Assembly: GCF_947494755.1 (NCBI RefSeq)
Contig: NZ_CANLVZ010000001.1
Location: 310,001-374,000 of the forward strand
Source of the DNA: an uncultured Tateyamaria sp.
Lineage (GTDB): Bacteria; Pseudomonadota; Alphaproteobacteria; Rhodobacterales; Rhodobacteraceae
DNA: 64,000 bases
Direction of reading: 5' to 3'
Made by a program: the position numbers and the translations under genes. The notes beneath the pieces were generated by a model. It saw nothing but the letters and a program-made list of their open reading frames with translations. It made no database searches and was not told the DNA's origin. This document shows, piece after piece, positions 1 through 11,500 of the stretch; the stretch's first letter is position 1, and every line of letters starts with the position of its first letter.

Positions 1-212
1 TGGCCGGGGTCGATTTCGACACGGCGCTGATTATCGCGATCGCGGGCCTGTCCACCACCGGTCCCTTGCTGGATGTGGCCGCTGACATGCCCATTCAACT
101 GATCGAAATGACCGGTGCCGCCAAAAGTATTTTTGTCGCCGCCATGGTGCTGGGGCGCCTTGAGACACTGGCGATCATCGCCCTTTTCACACCGGATTTG
201 TGGCGCGGGTAG
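1..212 (+). CDS. trkH: TrkH-type potassium uptake protein, C-terminal end (5' truncated by window)
   Basis: Open from the first base (reading frame starts at base 3) to a TAG at 210-212, giving the last 69 residues. The tail carries AGLSTTGP, a P-loop-like segment of the last Trk repeat, and ends in GRLETLAIIALFTPDLWRG; the GRLE...LF.P..W ending is characteristic of TrkH/KtrB K+ translocating subunits of the inner membrane. Its position directly before hfq and hflX matches the trkH-hfq-hflX order common in alphaproteobacteria. A hairpin with a T-run follows at 229-250, so it probably ends its own transcription unit. Only the C terminus is visible, so TrkH is separated from KtrB by context only. 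Confidence 0.8.
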   Translation, partial: AGVDFDTALIIAIAGLSTTGPLLDVAADMPIQLIEMTGAAKSIFVAAMVLGRLETLAIIALFTPDLWRG

Positions 213-228
213 GCGGGTGTGCGCACTA

Positions 229-250
229 GGTCCGTAACGGACTGTTTTTT
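229..250 (+). terminator. Rho-independent terminator after trkH
   Basis: GGTCCG, loop TAA, CGGACT (last pair wobble) and then TTTTTT at 245-250. It lies 17 bases after the trkH stop and about 90 bases before hfq, so hfq is probably started from its own promoter in 251-342. Confidence 0.6.
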
Positions 251-342
251 GGGGTGGAATCTTCGCAACCCCCGCGACATACTCCGCGCCGAGGGACGGT
301 CTGATCCGCAGGCCTAAGCAAGAAAAAAAGGGTTTAACCGAC

Positions 343-582
343 ATGGCTTCGGACAGACAGAATTTACAAGACGCATTTCTCAATCACGTGCGCAAGACCA
401 AGGTTCCAGTGACCATTTTTCTGATCAACGGCGTGAAATTGCAGGGTGTTATCACCTGGTTTGACAACTTTTGTGTGCTGTTGCGCCGGGATGGGCAAAG
501 CCAGCTGGTCTACAAACACGCGATCTCGACGATCATGCCAAGCCAGCCGATCAGCCTTTATGAGGGCGAAGACGCTTCTTGA
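343..582 (+). CDS. hfq: RNA chaperone Hfq
   Basis: 79 residues, normal for alphaproteobacterial Hfq, with no long disordered C-terminal tail. The N-terminal helix [13 protein letters not shown] is followed by the Sm1 strand region ([15 protein letters not shown]) and Sm2, ending in YKHAISTI, where the KH pair contributes to the proximal RNA-binding pore. Family knowledge: forms a hexameric ring that pairs sRNAs with mRNAs and affects RNA turnover. The ATG follows an A-rich leader with AAGGG about 10 bases upstream. The stop overlaps the hflX start (TGATG), indicating translational coupling. The window also holds a candidate Hfq-era sRNA at 19185-19261. Confidence 0.97.
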
Positions 583-1853
583 TGGGTGAGCAGCCGGAGT
601 TCACCCGCGCCTGGGTTCTCCACCCCGATATCAAATCCGACAAAGACCGGCGCGAGCCCAGGTTTGCGCTGGCCGAAGCCGTTTCACTGGCCCATGCCCT
701 GCCTGAATTGCAGGTGGTGGGCGAAACGATTGTCCCTCTGCCCAAGGTGCGGGCCGGTCTGCTGTTTGGCTCGGGCAAGATCGAGGAACTGGGCAAGCTG
801 ATCCATGACGCCGAGGTCGAACTGGTCCTGATCGATGGCCCCGTCACCCCTGTGCAGCAGCGCAATCTAGAGAAAGCGTGGAAGGTCAAACTGCTCGACC
901 GCACCGGGCTGATCCTCGAAATCTTCTCGGACCGCGCCGCCACCCGTGAAGGCGTGTTGCAGGTCGAGATGGCCGCACTCAGCTATCAACGCACCCGATT
1001 GGTGCGCGCCTGGACCCACCTCGAACGGCAACGCGGTGGCCTTGGTTTCGTTGGCGGCCCCGGCGAGACCCAGATCGAGGCGGACCGCCGTGCCATCGAC
1101 ACCCAGCTTGTGCGCCTGCGCCGCCAACTCGACAAGGTGGTCAAGACCCGCACCCTGCACCGCGCCGCGCGCGCCAAGGTGCCCTATCCAATCGTCGCTT
1201 TGGTGGGTTATACCAACGCCGGCAAATCCACTCTGTTCAACCGCCTGACCGGGGCGGACGTGATGGCCAAGGATATGCTGTTCGCCACGCTCGATCCGAC
1301 CATGCGCCGGGTTGAGCTTGAGGATGGCCCAGAGGTGATCCTGTCCGACACGGTCGGCTTCATCTCGGATCTGCCCACGGAACTGGTCGCCTCCTTCCGC
1401 GCCACGCTCGAAGAGGTGTTGGCGGCTGACATCGTGCTGCATGTGCGCGACATCTCACACCCCGAAACAGAGGCGCAGGCTGACGACGTTCAGACAATCC
1501 TTGCTGATCTCGGTGTCGGGGAGGAGCGTACCCAATTCGAAGTCTGGAACAAGATCGACCTGTTGCCCTCCGAAGAGGCCGAAGCGATGCGCGCCCGCGC
1601 AGCCCGCGAAGACGGGGTGTTTGCGATGTCCGCGATCACCGGCGAAGGGATCGAGGCACTGCTGACCCATGTGGCCGAGACCCTGCAAGGTGCGGTCATC
1701 GCAGAAACGGTTGTGCTGCCCTATGCCGAGGGGCGCAAGCGCGCGTGGTTGTTTGAACAGGACGTGGTCGAAGCCGAACGGCAGGATGAGAATGGCTTTG
1801 CCTTCGATGTCCGCTGGAGCGCCATTCAAAAGGCGCGCTTCGACGGTCTTTGA
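582..1853 (+). CDS. hflX: GTPase HflX, ribosome-associated
   Basis: 423 residues from the ATG at 582, which overlaps the hfq stop by one base; a TTG three bases earlier is also in frame but the TGATG overlap favours the ATG. Shows the glycine-rich HflX hallmark ERQRGGLGFVGGPGETQIE in the middle, then the G domain: G1 GYTNAGKS at about residue 209, G3 DTVGFI, G4 NKID. Family knowledge: binds the 50S subunit and splits stalled or stressed ribosomes using GTP. The hfq-hflX couple is classical; the downstream gene is on the other strand, so the unit ends here. Confidence 0.95.
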   Translation: MGEQPEFTRAWVLHPDIKSDKDRREPRFALAEAVSLAHALPELQVVGETIVPLPKVRAGLLFGSGKIEELGKLIHDAEVELVLIDGPVTPVQQRNLEKAWKVKLLDRTGLILEIFSDRAATREGVLQVEMAALSYQRTRLVRAWTHLERQRGGLGFVGGPGETQIEADRRAIDTQLVRLRRQLDKVVKTRTLHRAARAKVPYPIVALVGYTNAGKSTLFNRLTGADVMAKDMLFATLDPTMRRVELEDGPEVILSDTVGFISDLPTELVASFRATLEEVLAADIVLHVRDISHPETEAQADDVQTILADLGVGEERTQFEVWNKIDLLPSEEAEAMRARAAREDGVFAMSAITGEGIEALLTHVAETLQGAVIAETVVLPYAEGRKRAWLFEQDVVEAERQDENGFAFDVRWSAIQKARFDGL

Positions 1854-1899
1854 AGTCTGTCTGGTCTGTTTCAGGGGAAAGTTCTGGCAGGCGGTGTGC

Positions 1900-2466
1900 T
1901 CAGATCGCCCGCCACGCGCCGGGCGCAAGCCCGTCCACAGACCACTCACCAATTCGTGCCCGGATCAGCCGCAGTGTGGGAAAGCCCACATGCGCCGTCA
2001 TCCGTCGCACCTGCCGGTTGCGCCCTTCGCGCAAGGTGAGTGACAGCCAACTGTCGGGCACCGATTTGCGCACCCTGATGGGCGGATCACGCGGCCAGAG
2101 GTCAGCCGGTGCGTCCATGCGCATGGCGCGCGCAGGCTTGGTCGGTCCGTCCTTCAGCGTGACACCGGAGGCCAGTGCGTGCAGGGCATCCTCTTTAATC
2201 TCGCCCTCCACCTGCACCCAATAGGTTTTGGGGGCCTTAAACTTGGGGTGTGCGATCCGGGCCTGCAACGCGCCATCGCTGGTCAGCACCATCAGCCCCT
2301 CGCTGTCGCGATCCAGCCGTCCGGCGGGATAGACACCCGGAAGATCGATATAGGCCGACAGGGTAGGGCGCGGCGATCCCTCGGTTCCCCTGTCGGTAAA
2401 CTGCGACAGCACTCCGAAGGGCTTGTTGAACAGGATCGTGGTCACGCGCGCAGCCGTTGCTTGCAT
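1900..2466 (-). CDS. rluE: rRNA pseudouridine synthase, RsuA/RluE family
   Basis: 188 residues from the ATG at 2466. Contains the family catalytic loop [17 protein letters not shown] with the nucleophilic Asp, an opening [12 protein letters not shown], and near the C terminus the [11 protein letters not shown] motif. These match small RluE-like enzymes that modify 23S rRNA and lack an S4 domain; RluB/RsuA would carry an N-terminal S4 domain, absent here. The exact uridine is inferred from the family. Longer in-frame starts (up to 2556) run back into the acylase gene and give a non-conserved arginine-rich extension. No clear ribosome site precedes 2466, because an intergenic repeat occupies that position; a GTG at 2445 is an alternative start. 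Lies 31 bases after the acylase stop on the same strand. Confidence 0.87.
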   Translation of the reverse strand: MQATAARVTTILFNKPFGVLSQFTDRGTEGSPRPTLSAYIDLPGVYPAGRLDRDSEGLMVLTSDGALQARIAHPKFKAPKTYWVQVEGEIKEDALHALASGVTLKDGPTKPARAMRMDAPADLWPRDPPIRVRKSVPDSWLSLTLREGRNRQVRRMTAHVGFPTLRLIRARIGEWSVDGLAPGAWRAI

Positions 2467-2485
2467 ATTTTTGGAACAATGAAGG
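2463..2485. repeat. Half copy of dispersed intergenic repeat (copy a)
   Basis: GCATATTTTTGGAACAATGAAGG sits between the acylase stop and the pseudouridine synthase start and is nearly the same as part of the element at 25531-25569; it includes the start codon of the downstream gene. See also 6751-6806 and 38555-38589. Confidence 0.6.
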
Positions 2486-2497
2486 GCAAGGGGCGCG

Positions 2498-4966
2498 TCA
2501 CTGGAGCGGTTCGAGCCGGGTGATGCCGACCGAAGCCGCCCGCGCCAAGCCTTCATCCAGAGACATCGGAATATATTCGCCGCGCCGCCAGAGTTGCGCC
2601 AGATCGTCGTAGTGGCGCGACAGGAAGTGGCCCGACTGCCCGGTGGAAATCACGAAGACCGAAGAGTTGGGGTCGGCGAAATCATAGACACCGCGATAGC
2701 CTGCGCCATGCACATTCTCGAACGGGTCGGGGCCAGTGCCGCGTGTCAGGCCGCGTTGCAGCGTGTTGTCACCGCCGGAGGTCGATTGACGGATGTTGAC
2801 GAAGTAACGCAGGATCGGCACCTCGCCCAGAACGGCATGGTCATGCGTGGCCTGATGCGCATCGCCCCACCGCAGGGATTCAAGCTGGGTGCCCCAGGTC
2901 TCACCAATCCAGATCAGCGCATCATCAAGCGACAGGCGTGCCATGTCCGCGCAGGTCTCCACCGGGGCGGATTGGCGTACGTCACACCACACCGCCGCCC
3001 CGTCCACATCGCGGAAGGCGCGCTCGATGAACAGCGGCTCAACATGGGTGAGCGCATCCGCCAGCGGCCCCAGATCATCGCGCGCCATGCGGTCCTGCAA
3101 GGCGCGCAGCCAGGCGGCATAGATCAGCGGCTCGGGCCAGTGCTCATTCATCTCACCGTTCCACTCGGCCAGCAGGGCAAGCGCGCGCTGGCGTTGCCGC
3201 TCTGGCGTTCCATCTGGGGCGGCCTCGCCGGTGAACCACAGCTCGGCCCCGATCAGTGGCAGAAGCGAGCGGGCCGTGAAGCTGACCGTATCAAGCTGCG
3301 CCTCGATGAAGCTGTCGCGGGTATGGACTTCACGCGCCTGCATCAGCCGCTTCCAGCGCTGCACCCGCTGCGTGTCGCCCCAGTGAAAGCTCACGTGATT
3401 GGGAAAGGGGCGGTCGACCGTCTTGTTGTTCGTGTTGCCCAGGATCCCGCCCACGGGCGACACAAAGCCGGGGTTCGAGGTGTAGGGCATCCGGCCCTGC
3501 CAGCGGTTTTCGGGCCGCCATCCGAGCGCAGGCATCCGGCCCTGGCTTTGGTGGTTGGCGTCGCGGCGCGGGATTGCCCCCACGGTTTTCATCGCGATGC
3601 TGCCCCGGTCCACGAGGGTCAGGTTCTGGGCGGGCGCGATATGCGCCTCGGACGCAGTGATCGCCTCGGCCACGGTCTGTGCCTTCATGATCCCGAGGGC
3701 GCCGCTGACGGAGGTGTCATTGGGGCTGAGCACCGTCCAGGCGAGTGCGGCCACATGGCCGGGAGGGGTGATCGTGCCGAGATTGCGGAAACTGCCGGGC
3801 AGGACGGGGCCATTGTCGCTCCAGCGCAGGGTGAGGGTGATGGGATCGGCCCCCTTGATCTCGATGATCGAGGCGCGGGAGTCGAACGGTTTGAACCCGT
3901 CCGGCGTGCGGTATTCTTCGGAATTGTCGGGGTTCAGCTCTTCGATCATCACGTCCTGATCATCGACGTAAGCTGTTGTCAGCCCCCACCCCAGGCGATC
4001 CGAGCGCCCCGTCAGGATCAGCGGCAGGCCGGGGATGCTGCCCCCGATGACACCGCCGGTGCGCAACTCGAGCCGTGCGAGATACCAGATCGCGGGGGCG
4101 GAAAAGCCAAGATGCGGATCATTGGCCAAAAGCGTGCCACCAGAGGCCGAGCGGGACGCGGCGGCGGCCCATGCATTGGACGCACCTGCAAAGCCGCGGG
4201 TCTTGAAGGGCGACAGCGGGTGTGCGGGCCGCTCAGCGGCGGCGGCGTAAGTGGGCGCGGCCCCCGGCACAAGCTGGGCGTATTCGGGCAGGCTGGCGAT
4301 GCCGGCCCCGGGAGTGTCGGGCAGGATGTCGGCAAGGCGCGCGTCGTCCTCAAGCGCCAGTGAGATGCGGGCGCGCAGGACTTCCTCGGTCAAATGACCC
4401 GAAAGCTGCAAGCCCATCAGTTTGGCAATGGCAAGGCTGTCGGCGGGCCGCCACGGCGCAAGTGGCGTGGAAAAAAGGAACATCTCGGGCGCACCGCGCC
4501 CCAGGGCTTCGGCGTTGATCTGGTCAAGCCGCGCATTGACCCCGGCGGCATAGGCGGTGAGTGCGGCAGTGGTGGCGGCATCCTGCGCGGCAACAGACTC
4601 GACCGACAGGCGGTAAAGGTCGAGCCGTCTCACAAAACTGTCGATATCGACCGTGGCGGTGCCGAACACTTCGCTGAGGCGGCCCTGCGCCGTGCGCCGC
4701 AGCATCATCATTTGCCACAGCCGATCCTGTGCGTGTGCAAACCCAAGCCCGTGGAACACATCCGCGTCCGTCTCGCCAAAGATGTGCGGCACGTTGGCGT
4801 TGTCGCGCACAATCTCGACCGGGGCCGAGATCGCAGGCACCCGCACGGTGGTGTGGTAGTTGGGCAGCGAACGCGCGGCGAGGTAATAGACCATGCCCAC
4901 ACCGATCACCCCAAGCAGGATCAGCCCCGCCGTGATCCGCACCAGCCATTGAAAAACCACTGCCAT
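2498..4966 (-). CDS. Penicillin acylase family protein (N-terminal nucleophile hydrolase)
   Basis: 822 residues from the ATG at 4966. Residues about 7-29 form one hydrophobic segment ([24 protein letters not shown]), so the protein is exported or membrane anchored. Next comes the alpha-chain opening [37 protein letters not shown], typical of the family, then GASNAW with Ser263 as predicted autoprocessing and catalytic residue, followed by [22 protein letters not shown] of the beta chain. Family members hydrolyse amide bonds of penicillins, N-acyl-homoserine lactones or other acylated compounds; substrate cannot be read from sequence. A much longer in-frame reading to 5767 is an antisense artefact over the dehydrogenase at 5075-5947. 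Confidence 0.9.
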   Translation of the reverse strand: MAVVFQWLVRITAGLILLGVIGVGMVYYLAARSLPNYHTTVRVPAISAPVEIVRDNANVPHIFGETDADVFHGLGFAHAQDRLWQMMMLRRTAQGRLSEVFGTATVDIDSFVRRLDLYRLSVESVAAQDAATTAALTAYAAGVNARLDQINAEALGRGAPEMFLFSTPLAPWRPADSLAIAKLMGLQLSGHLTEEVLRARISLALEDDARLADILPDTPGAGIASLPEYAQLVPGAAPTYAAAAERPAHPLSPFKTRGFAGASNAWAAAASRSASGGTLLANDPHLGFSAPAIWYLARLELRTGGVIGGSIPGLPLILTGRSDRLGWGLTTAYVDDQDVMIEELNPDNSEEYRTPDGFKPFDSRASIIEIKGADPITLTLRWSDNGPVLPGSFRNLGTITPPGHVAALAWTVLSPNDTSVSGALGIMKAQTVAEAITASEAHIAPAQNLTLVDRGSIAMKTVGAIPRRDANHQSQGRMPALGWRPENRWQGRMPYTSNPGFVSPVGGILGNTNNKTVDRPFPNHVSFHWGDTQRVQRWKRLMQAREVHTRDSFIEAQLDTVSFTARSLLPLIGAELWFTGEAAPDGTPERQRQRALALLAEWNGEMNEHWPEPLIYAAWLRALQDRMARDDLGPLADALTHVEPLFIERAFRDVDGAAVWCDVRQSAPVETCADMARLSLDDALIWIGETWGTQLESLRWGDAHQATHDHAVLGEVPILRYFVNIRQSTSGGDNTLQRGLTRGTGPDPFENVHGAGYRGVYDFADPNSSVFVISTGQSGHFLSRHYDDLAQLWRRGEYIPMSLDEGLARAASVGITRLEPLQ

Positions 4967-5074
4967 ATGCTTGCCGCCATGCCTTGTTGCTGCGTTGACC
5001 CTTGGGCCGTGACTGTTAGGTAGGCAAGGGAAGAAGCGCAAGCCACGGGCGGCGCAAAATTGGAAGGGATCAGC

Positions 5075-5947
5075 ATGGCGAAACTGGCATTTCTGGGTAT
5101 GGGTGTGATGGGGGCCCCGATGGCGGGGCATTTGCAAAGCGCAGGGCATGACGTCACCGTCTATAACCGCACCGCATCGCGGGCGCAGGATTGGGTCGAG
5201 GCCCACGGCGGAGCGATGGCCAAGACCCCGCGCGAGGCGGCGCAGGGTGCGGATTTCGTGATGGCCTGTGTGGGCAATGACGATGATCTGCGCAGCGTGT
5301 GCCTGGGCGAAGATGGTGCCTTTGCCGGAATGGGGTCGGGCGCTGTGTTTATTGATCACACCACGGTCTCGGCACGTGTGACGGCCGAGCTTAATGATGC
5401 GGCGGACGCGGTGCAGATCAGTTTCGTGGATGCCCCGATTTCGGGCGGGCAGGCGGGGGCCGAGAATGGCGCGCTGTCGATCATGTGTGGGGGGGACGAG
5501 GGTGCCTATGCCCGCGCCGAGCCGATTATGCAGTCCTATGCCAAGCTGTGCCGCCGGATCGGTGAGAGCGGTGCAGGCCAGATGACCAAGATGTGCAATC
5601 AGATTGCCATTGCAGGGCTGGTGCAGGGATTGTCCGAGGCGCTGCATTTTGCCGACAAGGCGGGGCTGGATGGTCGCGCGGTGGTCGAGGTGATTTCGCA
5701 AGGTGCGGCGGGATCGTGGCAGATGAACAATCGCTATGAAACGATGCTGGACGATCAGTTCGAGCATGGTTTTGCGGTCGACTGGATGCGCAAGGATCTG
5801 GGCATCTGCCTTGATACGGCCAATGAGAATGGCGCGAGCCTGCCGGTGGCGGCTTTGGTCGATCAGTTCTACAAGGACGTCCAGAAGATGGGCGGTGGAC
5901 GGTGGGACACGTCAAGCCTGTTCAAACGCCTCAAGGCACTTGGGTAA
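5075..5947 (+). CDS. NAD(P)-dependent beta-hydroxyacid dehydrogenase (3-hydroxyisobutyrate dehydrogenase family)
   Basis: 290 residues from the ATG at 5075, preceded by GGAAGGGA; a TTG at 5060 is in frame but lies before that ribosome site. Rossmann motif FLGMGVMGAPMAGHL at the N terminus, substrate-binding DAPISGGQAGAENG near residue 120, and GAGQMTKMCNQ near residue 170 with the conserved catalytic Lys. The family covers 3-hydroxyisobutyrate dehydrogenase, tartronate semialdehyde reductase and succinic/glyoxylic semialdehyde reductases; the residues visible do not settle which. Divergent from the acylase gene, with about 108 bases between the starts. Ends in a symmetric hairpin shared with the convergent YSC84 gene. 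Confidence 0.88.
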   Translation: MAKLAFLGMGVMGAPMAGHLQSAGHDVTVYNRTASRAQDWVEAHGGAMAKTPREAAQGADFVMACVGNDDDLRSVCLGEDGAFAGMGSGAVFIDHTTVSARVTAELNDAADAVQISFVDAPISGGQAGAENGALSIMCGGDEGAYARAEPIMQSYAKLCRRIGESGAGQMTKMCNQIAIAGLVQGLSEALHFADKAGLDGRAVVEVISQGAAGSWQMNNRYETMLDDQFEHGFAVDWMRKDLGICLDTANENGASLPVAALVDQFYKDVQKMGGGRWDTSSLFKRLKALG

Positions 5948-5972
5948 GGTGTCTGGTCGGGGGACGGGACTG

Positions 5973-5995
5973 TTTTGACCCCCCTGGGGTCAAAA
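5973..5995. terminator. Perfect 10-bp hairpin between convergent genes
   Basis: TTTTGACCCC, loop CCT, GGGGTCAAAA. The A/T ends make it terminator-like on both strands, and it lies between the stops at 5947 (+) and 6019 (-), consistent with a bidirectional terminator. Confidence 0.55.
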
Positions 5996-6018
5996 TGCGC
6001 CCGCCCGCCGACCCCTGA

Positions 6019-6585
6019 TCACGGAATGATGCGTGTGTATTTGGTGCCCTCAAGCGTTGCCCCAAGCCGCAAACCGGCCCGTGCAAAGACCGCCGCCAAA
6101 ACCGGCGAAAGCGCTGTGGTTGTGTCCGCAGCGACCCCGTCGCCTTGATCGGAGAACACATATTCCACATCTCCCCCTGCGGCCCATCCCGGGGAGCGGC
6201 GGAATTTCAGCAGCGCCTCTTCGGTCATAAAAAACAGCACATGCGCGAATTGCTGGGCACCGATTTGCAACCCGCCCGAGCCCTTGACGACCGAGTAGTA
6301 GTCAACGGTGATCTCGTCGATCAAAAGCGCGCCGCGCCCGTAGGCACCACCAAAGCCAAGCCCCGCTTCGGTCACAAGGGGCATCACGAGGATGCCATTG
6401 GCCTTTTGCGCGAGGTTTCGGGTGTTGGGGTAGGCGCGATACATCTCGTCGAGGGTGGCTGAGACGCGCGCGTCGATGATGTTGGAGCCTTGTCCGCCGA
6501 CGCCGTTGCCACATGCGGCAAGCACGCCCGTGCTGGCCAGTGCGCCTGCGGCGAACGCGCGCCGCGACAAAATTTTATGGGTCAT
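6019..6585 (-). CDS. YSC84-like (SYLF) lipid-binding Tat lipoprotein
   Basis: 188 residues from the ATG at 6585. The N terminus MTHKILSRRAFAAGALASTG has a twin-arginine SRRAF pattern, and the lipobox LAAC follows at about residues 22-25, so export by Tat and lipidation are predicted. The mature part ends with the SYLF/YSC84 hallmarks: ANGILVMPLVTEAGLGFGGAYG, GALLIDE, YYSVVKGSGGLQIGAQ and a C-terminal GATLEGTKY. Eukaryotic SYLF domains bind phosphoinositides; the bacterial role is not established. A further upstream reading to 6798 is in the GC-rich spacer and has no support. A small hairpin (6616-6632) lies in the leader. Confidence 0.85.
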   Translation of the reverse strand: MTHKILSRRAFAAGALASTGVLAACGNGVGGQGSNIIDARVSATLDEMYRAYPNTRNLAQKANGILVMPLVTEAGLGFGGAYGRGALLIDEITVDYYSVVKGSGGLQIGAQQFAHVLFFMTEEALLKFRRSPGWAAGGDVEYVFSDQGDGVAADTTTALSPVLAAVFARAGLRLGATLEGTKYTRIIP

Positions 6586-6750
6586 GTTGAACCGCCTGTA
6601 CTGCTTTGCATTGCTGCGTGGTTGGTCCACGCTTGTGTACAACTTACGCTGATTGACCGGGTTTGTCACTATGGGTTGGGGGGTGCGCGGCTTTCTGCTG
6701 GGGTTTTTTGCGCCTTTGGCCTGCTGCCAAGCGCGTGAGTCTTTGATTTG

Positions 6751-6806
6751 AGGGGCTCTGCCCCGTCCTTGCGGACTCCCCGCGGTATTTTGGGTCAAAA
6801 GAAGGG
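6751..6806. repeat. Dispersed intergenic repeat (copy b, longest)
   Basis: GGGGCTCTGCCCC hairpin, a second GC-rich arm ending CTCCCCGCGG, then TATTTTGGGTCAAAAGAAGG. It shares the TATTTT...AAxxGAAG core with three other copies in the window. It sits in the 258-base gap (6586-6843) between the YSC84 start and the hemB stop; the gap holds otherwise only hairpins and no convincing gene. Confidence 0.6.
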
Positions 6807-6820
6807 TCGGGATGCCGTAA

Positions 6821-6839
6821 GGCGGAGGTGTCCTCCGCC
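6821..6839 (-). terminator. Hairpin downstream of hemB
   Basis: GGCGGAGG, loop TGT, CCTCCGCC: a perfect 8-bp stem 4 bases beyond the hemB stop. There is no T-run in either direction, so termination is inferred from position. Confidence 0.45.
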
Positions 6840-6843
6840 CTTG

Positions 6844-8522
<1,679 letters not shown>

Positions 8523-8592
8523 CAGCACGGCCCGAAGCCCCAATTGAAACGTCCTGTTTCCGCCATACTGTTTCCCCCATAGGCGTTAGTCC

Positions 8593-11500
8593 ATGAACCA
8601 TGTCACCGTATCCGGCGCGCCCGAGGGGTTTGATGCCAAACTGATCCTCGATGAGGTCGCTGCGCGCGGCCCTGTCCTGCATGTGGCGCGCGATGACAAG
8701 CGGCTGGCGGCGATGCAGGCGGCGTTACGGTTCTTTGCGCCCGACATGCCGGTGCTGGTGTTTCCGGGCTGGGATTGCCTGCCCTATGACCGGGTGTCGC
8801 CCAATGCGGACATCTCGGCGCAGCGCATGGCGACGCTGGCGGCCCTCGTGCATGGGATGCCGGAAAAATTCATCCTGTTGACCACACTGAATGCTGCGAC
8901 ACAGCGGGTGCCGGCGCGTGCGTTGCTGGCTGAGGCGGCCTTTACCGCCACCGTGGGCAGCCGTGTGGATGAAGGGGCGTTGCGCGCCTTTCTGGTCCGC
9001 ATGGGGTTCGTGCAAAGCCCGACCGTGATGGAGCCAGGGGATTATGCCATTCGCGGCGGTATCATCGACATCTATCCGCCCGGGGACCTCGGCCCCGTCC
9101 GCCTTGATCTGTTCGGCGATCTGCTCGATGGCGCACGCCGCTTTGATCCCGCGACGCAGCGCACCACAGAAAAGCTCGACATGATCGAACTTGCACCGGT
9201 GTCCGAGGTCATTCTGGACGACGCCGCCGTCACCCGCTTTCGCCAGAACTACCGGTTGGAATTCGGGGCGGCGGGCACGGACGATCCGCTCTATGAAGCG
9301 ATCAGTGCGGGGCGCAAGGCCCAAGGGGCCGAGCATTGGATGGCCTTCTTTCATGACCATCTCGACACGCTGTTCGACTATTTGCCGGGGGCGACGACTT
9401 CGCTGGATGAACAGGTGACCCCCTCGCGGCTGGCCCGGTGGGAGAGCATTGAGGATCAGTACGAGACGCGGCGGTTGGCGATGGTGAACCGCTCAAAAAT
9501 GGATTCGGTTTACAAACCCGCACCGCCCGGCGGGCTCTACCTGGATGATGCGGCCTGGGCGGCGGCGGTGGCGGATGCCCGTGTGCTGCAATTCGGCCAG
9601 CTTGTGCAGGCGACCGGCCCCGGCGTGATCGATGCCGGCGGGCGGATCGGGCGCAATTTCTCGCCCGAACGCCAGCAGGAAAGCATCAGCCTTTTCGGGG
9701 CATTGGCGGCGCATATAAAAGCGAAACTTGAAGTTGGACCGGTCGTCATCGCCAGCTATTCGGACGGGGCGCGCGAACGGCTGACAGGCCTCATCGAAGA
9801 CGAAGGCGTGGCCGAGGCCGTGCCCATCACCGACGCCACCCGGATCGGCAAGCGCGGCCTGCATCTGGCCGTCTGGGCGCTGGAACACGGGTTCGAGGCA
9901 ACGGGCATCACTGTCATTTCGGAACAGGATGTGTTGGGGGATCGCCTCATCCGCCGCCCCGCGCGCAAACGCCGTGCCGAGAATTTCCTGACCGAAGCGC
10001 AAAGCCTCACGCCCGGTGATCTGGTGGTGCATGTGGACCATGGGATCGGGCGCTACCAAGGCATGGAGGTGGTGACCGCCGCTGGCGCTGCCCACGAATG
10101 TCTGTTACTGGAATATGCAGAGAGATCAAAGCTTTATCTGCCGGTCGAGAACATCGAACTGCTGTCCAAATACGGGCACGAGGAAGGGTTGCTCGACAAG
10201 TTGGGTGGCGGCGCGTGGCAGGCCAAGAAAGCCCGCCTGAAAGAGCGCATTCGTGAGATGGCGGACCGGCTGATCCGAATCGCGGCCGAGCGCGCCTTGC
10301 GCAAGGCCCCCATTCTCGAGCCGCCCCCCGGCATGTGGGACGCGTTTTCGGCGCGCTTTCCGTATCAGGAGACGGACGATCAGTTGGCGGCCATCGGCGC
10401 GGTCATCGACGATCTGACCAGCGGTGCCCCGATGGATCGGCTGATTTGCGGCGATGTCGGCTTTGGCAAGACTGAGGTGGCGATGCGCGCCGCCTTTGTG
10501 GCCGCTATGTCAGGTGTGCAGGTGGCGGTGATTGCGCCCACCACCTTGCTTGCGCGTCAGCACTACAAGAGCTTTGCCGAACGGTTCCGCGGCTTTCCCA
10601 TCGAGGTGCGCCAACTCAGCCGCTTTGTCAGCGCCAAGGACGCGAGTGCGACCCGCGAGGCGATGTCGCGCGGCACCGCTGATATCGTGATTGGCACGCA
10701 TGCGCTGCTGGCCAAGGGCGTACGCTTCATGAACCTCGGCCTGTTAGTTATTGATGAAGAACAGAAATTCGGGGTCACCCACAAGGAACGCCTTAAGCAA
10801 TTGCGCAGTGATGTGCATGTGCTGACGCTGACCGCGACGCCCATCCCTCGTACGCTGCAACTGAGCCTGACAGGCGTGCGCGATCTGTCGATCATCGGTA
10901 CGCCACCCGTGGATCGGCTGGCGATCCGCACCTATGTGTCCGAATTCGACGCGGTTACGATCCGCGAGGCGCTGCTGCGCGAGCACTATCGCGGCGGGCA
11001 GTCCTTTTATGTGGTGCCGCGCGTCAGCGACCTGCCCGAGATTGAGGAATTTCTAAAGGATCAACTGCCGGAACTGACTTATGTGATCGCGCATGGGCAG
11101 ATGGCGGCGGGTGAACTCGATGACCGCATGAACGCGTTTTATGACGGCAAATACGACGTGCTGCTGGCCACGACAATTGTGGAATCCGGCCTCGACATTC
11201 CGACGGCCAACACGATGGTAATCCACCGCGCCGACATGTTTGGCCTCGCGCAGCTTTACCAGATCCGGGGGCGGGTGGGCCGCTCGAAAACCCGCGCCTA
11301 TGCGTATCTGACGACCAAACCGCGCGCGAAACTCACAGCGACAGCAGAAAAGCGGCTACGCGTGCTTGGCAGCCTCGACACGCTCGGGGCCGGGTTCACG
11401 CTGGCCTCACAAGACCTCGACATTCGCGGGGCGGGCAACCTGCTCGGCGAAGAACAATCAGGCCAGATGCGCGATGTGGGTTTCGAGCTTTACCAATCCA

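Noticed and set aside
2594-4363. 589-codon open frame opposite the penicillin acylase gene
   Set aside because: Antisense to a gene with clear family motifs; composition (Gly, Arg, His, Pro rich) is that of a high-GC shadow frame, with no domain.
6616-6632. GCGTGG-TTGGT-CCACGC hairpin upstream of the YSC84-like gene
   Set aside because: Short stem without U-run, listed only as a leader detail; evidence too weak for a regulatory call.
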